Assembly (NCBI GenBank): GCA_030684755.1
Contig: JAUXXN010000511.1
Coordinates: forward strand, 1-7,592
Origin: Hydrogenophaga sp.
GTDB taxonomy: Bacteria; Pseudomonadota; Gammaproteobacteria; Burkholderiales; Burkholderiaceae_C
Direction of reading: 5' to 3'
Length of the DNA stretch: 7,592 nt
The notes under the pieces are model-generated. The model was not told the DNA's origin. It ran no database searches and worked only from the letters and a program-made list of their open reading frames with translations. Of the stretch, positions 1-5,778 are shown one piece after another. The translations under genes and the position numbers were made by a program. Numbering within the stretch: the first letter of the stretch is position 1; each line of letters opens with the position of its first letter.

Positions 1-152
1 GGAAGGAAGCGGCCGACCTCATCATCAGTTCGATTGAAAAATCGATCGCCAGCAAGAGAGTGACCTACGACTTTGCCCGCCTCATGGAGGGCGCCACCCA
101 AGTCAGCTGCTCCGGCTTCGGCACGGTCATGATCGAAAACATGCAGCCCTGA
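1..152 (+). CDS. icd: NADP-dependent isocitrate dehydrogenase, C-terminal end (partial)
   Basis: Only the last 49 complete codons are present; the 5' part lies outside the window. The first full codon is at position 3 and the TGA stop is at 150-152. The translated tail contains [18 protein letters not shown] and a terminal [10 protein letters not shown]. This matches the E. coli Icd ending that I recall (EAADLIV, VTYDFERLMDGA, DAIIENM) position by position. Icd oxidatively decarboxylates isocitrate to 2-oxoglutarate with NADP in the TCA cycle, in the cytoplasm. The catalytic and cofactor residues lie upstream and cannot be checked. The gene converges on gshA with 21 bp between the stop codons, and no clear terminator hairpin is visible in that gap. 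Confidence 0.9.
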   Translation, partial: KEAADLIISSIEKSIASKRVTYDFARLMEGATQVSCSGFGTVMIENMQP

Positions 153-173
153 AAGGACTTTCGGATAACCGCC

Positions 174-1736
174 CTAGCGTTGTTGCGTTGCCAAGGCTTC
201 GGTGTGGGGGCGACCCAGTCGCGCAGGTGAGGTGTATTCCTGCCGGTAGATTTCAAACGGCATCGTGTCTGCCGCCTCAATGGCGCGCTGGTCCGCCACA
301 GACTGAGCAGCCATGGCTTCAAAGCGGGCTTGCTGCTTGGCGCTCCAGGGCATAGCCAGCAGTTCGGCGTGGTTCTTCAGAGACTGCGCACGAGCGAAAG
401 CAACGAACGAGTCGCCGTGCGCTGCGCGCACAGCGCTGAGCACGCGCGCCGAGGGCAAGGTGTCGGGCGCACGCAGTGCGGCCAGCGCCTGTGCCACAGC
501 GTCGGCGTGGTCGTTACCTCCTTGTGCGGTATCGAGTGTGCGGGCAATCGGCTTCAGTTGTTCCAGCAGCTCTTGGCCCCACTGCAACAATGGGACGCTC
601 TGCCCCTGGCGTTGCAGACACAAGCTGGGTTCGCGCCCGCGAGCGGCGGTGAGGTGCTGGTTGTGCGCCAGTTCGTGGATTTCAGCGGGCGTGTCGGGCG
701 GACTGTTCGTCAGCAGGCAGTGCATCAAAAACACATCCAAGAAACGCAGCGTGCTGGCGCCAATACCAATCACCTCAAAGGGGTTGAGGTCCATCAAGCG
801 AACTTCAATGTATTCCACCCCGCGCTCGCGCAGCGCGTGCAGCGGGCGCTCGCCAGGGTAAATAACGCGTTTGGGCCGGATGGTGCCGTAAAACTCGTTT
901 TCAATCTGCAGCAGCGTGGTGGCGAGTTGGTTGTAGTCGCCCCCCGGATTGCGGATGCCCAGCGCCTCGTAAACCGGCCAAGGCCGGGTAAGTGCGTCTT
1001 GCAGGGAAGCCGCGTAGCCTTCCAAGCCGTTGTAGCTCACGGCCAGCGTGGCCTGGGCCTCGCTCTGGTAACCCAGCCGACCCATGCGAAGCGAGGTACC
1101 GTGCGGCATGTACAGCGAACCGCTGGTGCCCAGCGGCTGCAGTTCATGCTGGCGACCTTCCACGAACGAAGAACACACCGCTGGTGAAGCGCCGAACAAG
1201 GTGAGCAACAAAAACGCGTGGCGGCGAAAGTTGCGGATGAGCGCAAAGTAGCCGTCGTTGTCCACACCGGGCAGCGACCAGTTGTAGTGAATGCCCGAAA
1301 TGGTCTGCATGCGCCGCCCGTAGCGGTGGCCCAGCCCCATGCGGTAAACGCTTTTGGCGCGCCCCACGTTGCTGGAACCATAACGGCCCAGCGGAATGGT
1401 TTCGTCGGTGGGCAAGCCGCAGGGCATGCTGGACGCCCACAGCATTTCGTCGCCCGCCGAGCGCAGGCTGCGCGTGGTGAACTGGTGCACTTCGCGCAAC
1501 TGCTCCAAGCAACTGCCCACACTGCCATGCACACTGGTGATGAGTTCGAGTTGTGACTCGCTGTAGTCGGTGGTGATGTGCGGGTGCGTGAGGGCACTGC
1601 CCAGCGCTGCGGGGTGTGGCGTCAGGGCTAGTTTGCCGTCGGGCTGCGCGCGCAGGCTTTCCTTTTCGAGGCCACGGCGCATGCCGCGCAGTCGATCGCC
1701 CGCGATGGCGTCCAGCCGTTGTTGAAGTGAGGTCAT
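174..1736 (-). CDS. gshA: Glutamate-cysteine ligase, E. coli type
   Basis: The 520-residue product is close to the 518 residues of E. coli GshA and matches it along its length. GshA joins glutamate and cysteine with ATP, the first and usually rate-limiting step of glutathione synthesis in the cytoplasm. Visible family blocks are RGLEKESLR (21-29), HPAALGSALTHPHITTDYSE (41-60), SMPCGLP (103-109), YGSSNVGRAKSVYR (119-132), RMQTISGIHYNWSLP (142-156), LFGASPAVCSSF (180-191), LQIENEFYGTIRPKR (276-290), GVEYIEVR..DLNPF (306-320) and a terminal EAADTMPF (487-494). About 15 residues beyond the E. coli-like ending form a short extra tail. The start is an ATG at 1736, with no evident Shine-Dalgarno sequence. 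It lies 34 bp downstream of dusC on the same strand, so the two are probably co-transcribed. No frameshift or missing core motif was noticed. Confidence 0.96.
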   Translation of the reverse strand: MTSLQQRLDAIAGDRLRGMRRGLEKESLRAQPDGKLALTPHPAALGSALTHPHITTDYSESQLELITSVHGSVGSCLEQLREVHQFTTRSLRSAGDEMLWASSMPCGLPTDETIPLGRYGSSNVGRAKSVYRMGLGHRYGRRMQTISGIHYNWSLPGVDNDGYFALIRNFRRHAFLLLTLFGASPAVCSSFVEGRQHELQPLGTSGSLYMPHGTSLRMGRLGYQSEAQATLAVSYNGLEGYAASLQDALTRPWPVYEALGIRNPGGDYNQLATTLLQIENEFYGTIRPKRVIYPGERPLHALRERGVEYIEVRLMDLNPFEVIGIGASTLRFLDVFLMHCLLTNSPPDTPAEIHELAHNQHLTAARGREPSLCLQRQGQSVPLLQWGQELLEQLKPIARTLDTAQGGNDHADAVAQALAALRAPDTLPSARVLSAVRAAHGDSFVAFARAQSLKNHAELLAMPWSAKQQARFEAMAAQSVADQRAIEAADTMPFEIYRQEYTSPARLGRPHTEALATQQR

Positions 1737-1770
1737 ACAGAGGGTCGTGTGTCGGGTCCGGGGCCGGAAC

Positions 1771-2805
1771 TTAACACGGTTGGGGTATTTCTGCTGTCAG
1801 CGCAGTACAGCGGCTTTCTTGTAGGGCCAACAGATCGGCGGCTGGTGGTAAATCCTCGGGCAACGTGGGTACATGGTGACGCAGCCAAACCTCGATTTGC
1901 TCAGGGTCGTTGGACACCCGCAAATCGTCAAACGCACACTGCGCCTCGGGGTGGCGTTTGCGCAGGTAGTTGAGCCATTGTTTCAGGCGCCCGGCGCGGT
2001 GGCGACGCTCCACGCGCGCACTCATTTGCAACCAAAACACCGGCAGCAGCGGCAAGATGTGGCCCCAAGGAGCACCACCGAGCCCTTTGATGGCCAGCGC
2101 CAGCCCTGGGTCGGTCACCATGCCGCGTCCAATCATCAGGGCATCACAGCCGGTCACTTCGCGGCAACGCTTGGCGTCAGCCACGGTCCAGATCTCGCCG
2201 TTGGCAATGATGGGCATACCCCGCCCCGCAGGCAGCGACGCGCGCACCTGGGCGATACGGTCCCAGTAAGCGGGTGGGCGGTAGCCGTGGGCCTTGGTGC
2301 GGGCGTGTATGACCAGCTCGTCGGCCCCAGCGTCGGCAATGGCGTGGGCGCATTCCTCGGCGCGGCTGTCGTCGTTGAAACCTAGGCGCATCTTGGCCGA
2401 TACCGGCACATGGGCCGGCACGGCGCGGCGCACCGCCGACACGATGCGCCCGATCAGCTCGGGTTCGTCCAGCAACACGGCACCGCCACGGCTTTGGTTC
2501 ACGGTTTTGGCTGGACAGCCAAAGTTCAGGTCAATGCCGTGAGGTCCCAGACCAGCGAGCCGGGCGGCGTTGTCGGCCAGGCAGGCTGGGTCGGAGCCCA
2601 GCAACTGCGCGCGCACCGGCACACCGGCGCGGGTGTAGCCGCCGTTGAGCAGTTCGGGCACCACGCGCACAAAGGCGCGCTCGGGCAACACGGTGTTGGT
2701 TACGCGGATGAACTCGCTCACGCAGCGGTCAATGCCGCCAATGCGCGTAATCACATCGCGCAGCGTGGCGTCGAGCAGGCCCTCCATGGGCGCGAGCAGC
2801 AGCAT
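1771..2805 (-). CDS. dusC: tRNA-dihydrouridine synthase, DusC type
   Basis: The product is a 344-residue FMN-dependent TIM-barrel enzyme that reduces a specific uridine in the tRNA D-loop to dihydrouridine using NADPH. In E. coli the DusC target is U16. Residues 4-13 (LAPMEGLLDA) are the usual Dus N-terminal strand. The catalytic cysteine is C97 in the Dus signature NFGCPAKTVNQSRGGAVLL (94-112). SAKMRLG (136-142) supplies the FMN-contacting lysine K138, and HART (167-170), NGEIW (202-206) and MIGRG (224-228) complete the barrel. The helical C-terminal domain follows from about residue 245. The form SRGGAVLL and the length favour DusC over DusA or DusB, but subclass assignment by eye is less certain than the family. 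The start is ATG at 2805; an in-frame ATG at residue 7 would cut into the conserved first strand. A hairpin rather than a Shine-Dalgarno sequence sits upstream. gshA follows after 34 bp. Confidence 0.93.
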   Translation of the reverse strand: MLLLAPMEGLLDATLRDVITRIGGIDRCVSEFIRVTNTVLPERAFVRVVPELLNGGYTRAGVPVRAQLLGSDPACLADNAARLAGLGPHGIDLNFGCPAKTVNQSRGGAVLLDEPELIGRIVSAVRRAVPAHVPVSAKMRLGFNDDSRAEECAHAIADAGADELVIHARTKAHGYRPPAYWDRIAQVRASLPAGRGMPIIANGEIWTVADAKRCREVTGCDALMIGRGMVTDPGLALAIKGLGGAPWGHILPLLPVFWLQMSARVERRHRAGRLKQWLNYLRKRHPEAQCAFDDLRVSNDPEQIEVWLRHHVPTLPEDLPPAADLLALQESRCTALTAEIPQPC

Positions 2806-2811
2806 GGGTGC

Positions 2812-2837
2812 GACCGGTTTTTAGCGCTCAGCCGGTC
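2812..2837 (-). promoter_or_regulatory. Hairpin just upstream of dusC
   Basis: GACCGG (2812-2817) and CCGGTC (2832-2837) are perfect inverted arms. They can extend inward by one G-U and one A-U pair. The structure ends 6 bp before the dusC ATG and covers the stop codon (2828-2830) of the minus-strand frame upstream. There is no T-run after it on the minus strand, so it is not a classic intrinsic terminator for leftward transcription. It occupies the place where a dusC ribosome binding site would be and may influence dusC translation. That role is inference; the dyad itself is directly visible. Confidence 0.4.
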
Positions 2838-3193
2838 ATGGTGTGCACATGCACACCGCGCTGCGGAAATGGAATGATCAAGCCCACGCCGTCAAAGCGC
2901 TTTTTCTTTAACAGCTCCGGATCTATTAGCAAGCGGTTCTCGGCAAGCAACAGGACTTGCAGAGTCTTACGTGCCAGGTCGGTGTTGCTGCCGATGCCGA
3001 ACACCCTGTCCAAGCGACGGATGGGTTTTGTCGAATTCAGGCCGCAGCTGAAGGCGGATTCGGTGAGACGATCGGATGGCAAATCAGACAAAGGATGAGA
3101 CTCTATGCACTCAAAATTGAGGATGATACGGGGGAGCAAGCTGGTCGCTGAAAAAATGCGCAGCTTTTTAACAACTTCCCTAGCAAGGAACAA
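2828..3193 (-). CDS. Unrecognised open reading frame, possibly a gene remnant
   Basis: I do not recognise this 121-residue product. Reading leftward, the frame starts at a TTG (3193) and ends in TGA (2828-2830), 22 bp before dusC. The frame is actually open to 3286, with no ATG anywhere in the open part, which argues for a decayed gene or a non-standard start. The C-terminal half looks protein-like: RVFGIGSNTDLARKTL, then LLLAENRLLIDPELLKKK, then FDGVGLIIPFPQRGVHVH. Codons there (for example AAG CGC TTT GAC GGC GTG GGC) fit a betaproteobacterial gene, while the opposite-strand frame is rich in Arg and Ser, as shadows are. No signal peptide or membrane segment is obvious. If real it could be co-transcribed with dusC and gshA. 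Its upstream open part would overlap the fecR-like promoter. Confidence 0.3.
   Translation of the reverse strand: MFLAREVVKKLRIFSATSLLPRIILNFECIESHPLSDLPSDRLTESAFSCGLNSTKPIRRLDRVFGIGSNTDLARKTLQVLLLAENRLLIDPELLKKKRFDGVGLIIPFPQRGVHVHTMTG
2840..2857. repeat. Perfect 8-2-8 inverted repeat, operator-like
   Basis: GGTGTGCA (2840-2847), two bases CA, then TGCACACC (2850-2857) form a perfect 18 bp dyad. Its near edge lies 35 bp upstream of the dusC start. The arm length and 2-base centre resemble binding sites of dimeric transcription factors. The same bases code for Gly-Val-His-Val-His-Thr in the unknown minus-strand frame, and Val-His codon pairs tend to generate such symmetry, so chance is a real alternative. 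No regulator is encoded nearby to pair with it. Confidence 0.35.
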
Positions 3194-3238
3194 GACTTCC
3201 GCATCAAAATTCCCAACACCATCGGTCGCCTGACTGGA

Positions 3239-3284
3239 TTGAGATACACCAGTGTGTCCGGTAATATCGCCCGAATATTTGGAG
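3239..3284 (+). promoter_or_regulatory. Sigma70-like promoter and RBS for the FecR/OmpA genes
   Basis: A -35 box TTGAGA (3239-3244, 5 of 6 consensus) is followed by a 17 bp spacer and a -10 box TAATAT (3262-3267, 4 of 6, keeping the key TA...T). Transcription would begin near 3274, giving a leader of only about 18 bases. A GGAG ribosome binding site (3281-3284) lies 7 bases before the ATG at 3292, which fixes that start. The spacer contains a weak dyad, ACAC-CA-GTGT (3246-3255). The boxes are seen in the sequence; activity is inferred. Confidence 0.55.
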
Positions 3285-3291
3285 ATTCAGC

Positions 3292-3867
3292 ATGTGCACA
3301 AGTTCTGGAACGACCTTTTCCCTGACATTGGCCGCAGCCCTCTGGTTGACAACGCCCGTAGCCTGGGCGCAAACCCCGACCAACCCGGAACCCGTTGCAA
3401 CAACAGCGACGCCTGCGGCAACCGTCACACCACCTGAAGCAGCCACGGCTGGACCACCATCCAGCCCCACTGCGCCTGCCAATGACAAGCGCATTGGCAC
3501 TGTCAAGCAGGTTCGGGGAGAAAGCTGGCTCGGGCAAACCGATGCACGCCGCCCCGCTGCATCCGGCGAAGGTGTGTTTGAAACCGAGCGCGTCAGCACC
3601 GGACAAAGAGGGGGTGCCACCATCACACTCAAAGACGGCACTGTTTTGACCATGGGCCCCAACTCGACCATGGATCTGAGCAAATTTCAGTACAACGCTA
3701 CGACCCAAGAGGGCAACTTTGCAATGAACCTGCTGCAAGGCTCGGTACGGGTGGTGACGGGCCTGCTGGCCAAAATCAACCCCGATTTGTTCAAAATATC
3801 AACCCCAACCTCGGTGGTGGGCGTGCGAGGTACCGATTTCATCGTCGAAACCGAAGCGGCTCGATAA
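3292..3867 (+). CDS. Exported FecR-domain protein
   Basis: The 191-residue product has a signal peptide (hydrophobic core about residues 9-24, probable cleavage after AWA at 24-26). A Pro/Ala/Thr-rich linker follows (about 27-63), then a FecR domain from about 67 to 188. Domain landmarks are IGTVKQVRGESWL (68-80), ERVSTGQRGGATITLKDGT (99-117), LTMGPNSTMDL (119-129), LLQGSVRVVTGLLAK (147-161) and the hallmark TPTSVVGVRGTDFIVE (171-186). FecR domains were named from a ferric citrate sensor, but stand-alone exported versions like this lack the N-terminal anti-sigma part. Their role is poorly known, generally thought to be periplasmic signalling or envelope binding. No sigma factor or TonB receptor gene is adjacent, so an iron-sensing role is not supported. 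A good promoter and GGAG site precede it. It ends only three codons after the domain, and an OmpA-like lipoprotein gene follows after 60 bp. Confidence 0.87.
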   Translation: MCTSSGTTFSLTLAAALWLTTPVAWAQTPTNPEPVATTATPAATVTPPEAATAGPPSSPTAPANDKRIGTVKQVRGESWLGQTDARRPAASGEGVFETERVSTGQRGGATITLKDGTVLTMGPNSTMDLSKFQYNATTQEGNFAMNLLQGSVRVVTGLLAKINPDLFKISTPTSVVGVRGTDFIVETEAAR

Positions 3868-3872
3868 GCTGG

Positions 3873-3910
3873 CGATCACCGAGTTCTGCTACTTCAAAAC
3901 ACCGATCACC
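3873..3910 (+). repeat. Short direct repeat in the fecR-ompA gap
   Basis: CGATCACC occurs at 3873-3880 and again at 3903-3910, exactly 30 bp apart, about three turns of the helix. It lies in the 60 bp between the FecR-domain and OmpA-like genes. Eight-base repeats at this distance can arise by chance, and no function is claimed. Confidence 0.2.
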
Positions 3911-3927
3911 TCAACCCGTACCTGCCC

Positions 3928-4533
3928 ATGAAACGCCTACGATTGACATCCAACGTCCTGGCCCTATTGGCTCTGATAGGGCTTCTCTCAGCCTGCGCAC
4001 CGGCCACCCGCGTCACGCTGCTACCCCAAGACGACGGCACACCCAGTGCCGTAGAAGTGACCACAAGCCAAGGTGTGCAGCGCATCGACAGACCCTACCA
4101 AGTTGCCAATGTCAGCGCCAGCGGAACGATCAGCCTAGGTACTACCAACGCGATTCAACTGCGCCAGACATACCCCGACCTGCTCGCTCTGCGGCCGCCA
4201 GAACCTGAACGTTTCGAGCTCAAGTTCGAACAAGGCTCATCACAGTTGACCGCCGAGTCACAAGACCAACTCGATGATGTGCTCACCCGAGCGCAAGCCA
4301 GGGCTGGAGGTGAAATTGTGATCACCGGTCACACCGACCGCCAGGGTTCGATTGAAGCCAATGACCTGCTGTCGCTGCAGCGTGCGCAAGCCGTGCGCGC
4401 CTTGCTGGTTGAACGCGGGTTCAACGCCAACCTGATCCAAGCCGTGGGCCGTGGCGAGCGCGAACCGCTGGTACCGACCGCCGACGAGGTAGCCGAACCC
4501 CGCAACCGCCGCGCCGAATTGCTGGTTCGCTGA
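3928..4533 (+). CDS. OmpA-family peptidoglycan-binding lipoprotein
   Basis: The 201-residue product begins with a lipoprotein signal: basic MKRLR, a hydrophobic stretch, and the lipobox LLSAC with the lipidated cysteine at C23. Ala at +2 predicts sorting to the outer membrane. Residues about 24-94 are a divergent linker region. The OmpA C-terminal domain spans about 96-201. It shows FEQGSSQLTAES (100-111), ITGHTDRQGS (132-141), LLSLQRAQAVRALLVERG (147-164), GRGEREPL (174-181) and a final NRRAELLVR. D137 and R152 correspond to the residues that hold diaminopimelate of peptidoglycan in OmpA-type domains. It probably tethers outer membrane to cell wall. It follows the FecR-domain gene by 60 bp and is read in the same frame. 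No Shine-Dalgarno sequence is visible before the ATG, so translation may depend on its neighbour. Confidence 0.9.
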   Translation: MKRLRLTSNVLALLALIGLLSACAPATRVTLLPQDDGTPSAVEVTTSQGVQRIDRPYQVANVSASGTISLGTTNAIQLRQTYPDLLALRPPEPERFELKFEQGSSQLTAESQDQLDDVLTRAQARAGGEIVITGHTDRQGSIEANDLLSLQRAQAVRALLVERGFNANLIQAVGRGEREPLVPTADEVAEPRNRRAELLVR

Positions 4534-4586
4534 ACATCCCCAGGCGTTGCGCCGCGCCCGCCAACTCAGCTCCATCGAACAACCCC

Positions 4587-5075
4587 GTGGCAACCGAACA
4601 CCGCTTGACCAGTGCCCTGCGCGATCTGCTGAATCAGCAGCGCAACGCCGCCCTGGGCACCGTGGGGCCCAGCGGGGCACCCTTTGTCTCCCTGGTTCCT
4701 TACGCGGTAGACACCCGTCAACGCTGCCTGGTGATCCATGTCAGCGCTCTGGCGTCCCACACCGGCAACCTACAACGCGAGCCCCGGGTTTCAATGCTGG
4801 TGAGCGAGAGCGCGGTGGAGGGCGAGCCGGTGCATGCCTTGCCCCGAGCATCGTTGGAGGCCACCGCCGAACTGCTGGCCCCCCACACCCACGAAGCCCT
4901 GGCCTGCCAAACGGTGTACCTGCTGCGGTTCCCAGAGGCAGCGCTCATGACAGAACTCAGCGACTTTAGGTTTGTACGCCTTCAAGTGCACGCTGTACGC
5001 CAAGTGGCCGGCTTTGGTGCCGCGCGAAGCTTGGACCGCGAAGAAGTCCGCACCGCACTCGGGCCCGCACCCTGA
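4587..5075 (+). CDS. HugZ/PNPOx-like flavin-fold protein
   Basis: The 162-residue product fits the pyridoxamine 5'-phosphate oxidase-like split beta-barrel superfamily. Visible blocks are LRDLLNQQRNAALGTVG (11-27), FVSLVPYAVD (33-42), LVIHVSALASHTGNL (48-62), RVSMLVSE (67-74) and the end block FRFVRLQVHAVRQVAGFGAA (127-146). That end block resembles the HugZ/HutZ heme-utilisation branch, where GGFG-type motifs close the domain. The C-terminal extension found in longer HugZ proteins is absent. Members bind FMN or heme, and the substrate here is unknown. The start used is a GTG at 4587. No in-frame ATG lies upstream between the ompA stop and this point, and no Shine-Dalgarno sequence is evident, so the start is uncertain. 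It sits 53 bp after the OmpA-like gene and 35 bp before the rluA-like gene. Confidence 0.85.
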   Translation: MATEHRLTSALRDLLNQQRNAALGTVGPSGAPFVSLVPYAVDTRQRCLVIHVSALASHTGNLQREPRVSMLVSESAVEGEPVHALPRASLEATAELLAPHTHEALACQTVYLLRFPEAALMTELSDFRFVRLQVHAVRQVAGFGAARSLDREEVRTALGPAP

Positions 5076-5110
5076 ACTGCCAAACCACACCCTATACCGA
5101 TAGCCAATCC

Positions 5111-5767
5111 TTGGAGGTGCTGTACGCCGACGGCGCCATGCTGGTTCTCGTCAAGCCGACTGGCCTGTTGGCGGTGCCCGGTCGCGGCGAAGACAAGCAA
5201 GACTGCCTGAGCCACCGTGCCCAGGCCGAATGGCCCGACGCGCTGGTGGTGCACCGACTGGACATGTCCACCTCAGGCCTGGTGGTGATGGCGCGCGGCA
5301 TTGAAGCCCAGCGAGCACTGAGCCGTGCGTTTGAGCAGCGTCTGGTGCACAAGCGCTACCTGGCCGTGGTGGAGGGGCGACTGGTCAACCCGCAGCCCGA
5401 CAACGGCTGGAACACCATCGACCTGCCGCTGGCCGTGGACTGGGTCAACCGCCCACGCAGCAAGGTGTGCCATGAGACCGGCAAGCCCAGCCTCACGCGC
5501 TGGCGCCTGGCCCAGCCCGCTTCGCAAACCCCAGAGGTGCACGCGGGCATCAGCACGCGTGTAGAACTCGAACCGGTCACTGGCCGCACGCACCAGTTGC
5601 GCTTGCACCTGCAGGCCCTGGGGCATCCCATTGTGGGCGATGCGCTGTACGCCGATCTGGCCAAGCAAGCATTGGCCCCCCGCCTGTTGCTGCATGCAGA
5701 AGCCCTGGAAGTGCCTCACCCAGCAACCGGGCAAATGTTGCGTTTTCACAGCCCCTGCCCTTTTTGA
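5111..5767 (+). CDS. rluA: RluA-family pseudouridine synthase
   Basis: The 218-residue product contains the RluA-family catalytic motif HRLDMSTSG (48-56), with catalytic aspartate D51. It also has VKPTGLLAVPGRGEDKQDCL (14-33), KRYLAVVEG (81-89), PVTGRTHQLRLHLQALGHP (155-173), GDALYA (176-181) and a terminal FHSPCPF. The VPGRG...DCL block and the length match RluA, which modifies U746 of 23S rRNA and U32 of some tRNAs, rather than the longer RluC and RluD. There is no S4 domain. The start is uncertain: TTG at 5111 is used, but GTG at 5117 or a further upstream non-ATG codon is possible. The ATG at 5138 would remove the first conserved strand. A GGAGG at 5113-5117 lies too close to serve the 5111 start. 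The stop is 11 bp before the likely ATG of the next gene. Confidence 0.88.
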   Translation: MEVLYADGAMLVLVKPTGLLAVPGRGEDKQDCLSHRAQAEWPDALVVHRLDMSTSGLVVMARGIEAQRALSRAFEQRLVHKRYLAVVEGRLVNPQPDNGWNTIDLPLAVDWVNRPRSKVCHETGKPSLTRWRLAQPASQTPEVHAGISTRVELEPVTGRTHQLRLHLQALGHPIVGDALYADLAKQALAPRLLLHAEALEVPHPATGQMLRFHSPCPF

Positions 5768-5778
5768 AAAGCACCGAC

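Larger units (their letters stand above)
2806..3291. other. AT-richer region between dusC and fecR-like gene
   Basis: This 486 bp stretch separates two divergently read gene sets and contains no recognised gene. Hand counts of several 60-base rows give about 47-60% GC, mostly near 50%, against about 62% in a row counted in the rluA gene. It contains the unrecognised minus-strand frame at 2828-3193, the dyads at 2812-2837 and 2840-2857, and the rightward promoter at 3239-3267. The base composition and lack of recognisable content suggest either a decayed gene or recently acquired DNA, but no insertion-sequence ends or target duplications are visible. Confidence 0.6.

Noticed and set aside
330..1187. 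Long plus-strand open frame (285 codons) inside gshA
   Set aside because: It lies antisense to an unmistakable gshA and its translation has no recognisable motifs; high GC makes such shadow frames common.
2808..3098. Plus-strand open frame opposite the unknown minus-strand frame
   Set aside because: Its product is rich in Arg and Ser with no motif, as expected for a shadow; codon use favours the minus strand.
3152..3346. Plus-strand open frame reading through the fecR promoter, with a protein-like stretch RIKIPNTIGRLTG
   Set aside because: It has no ATG, GTG or TTG near its beginning and runs out of frame into the fecR start; treated as chance.
3103..3738. Minus-strand frames antisense to the FecR-domain gene
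   Set aside because: They overlap a gene with a promoter, RBS, signal peptide and clear domain, and their products are Cys/Gly/Arg-rich without motifs.
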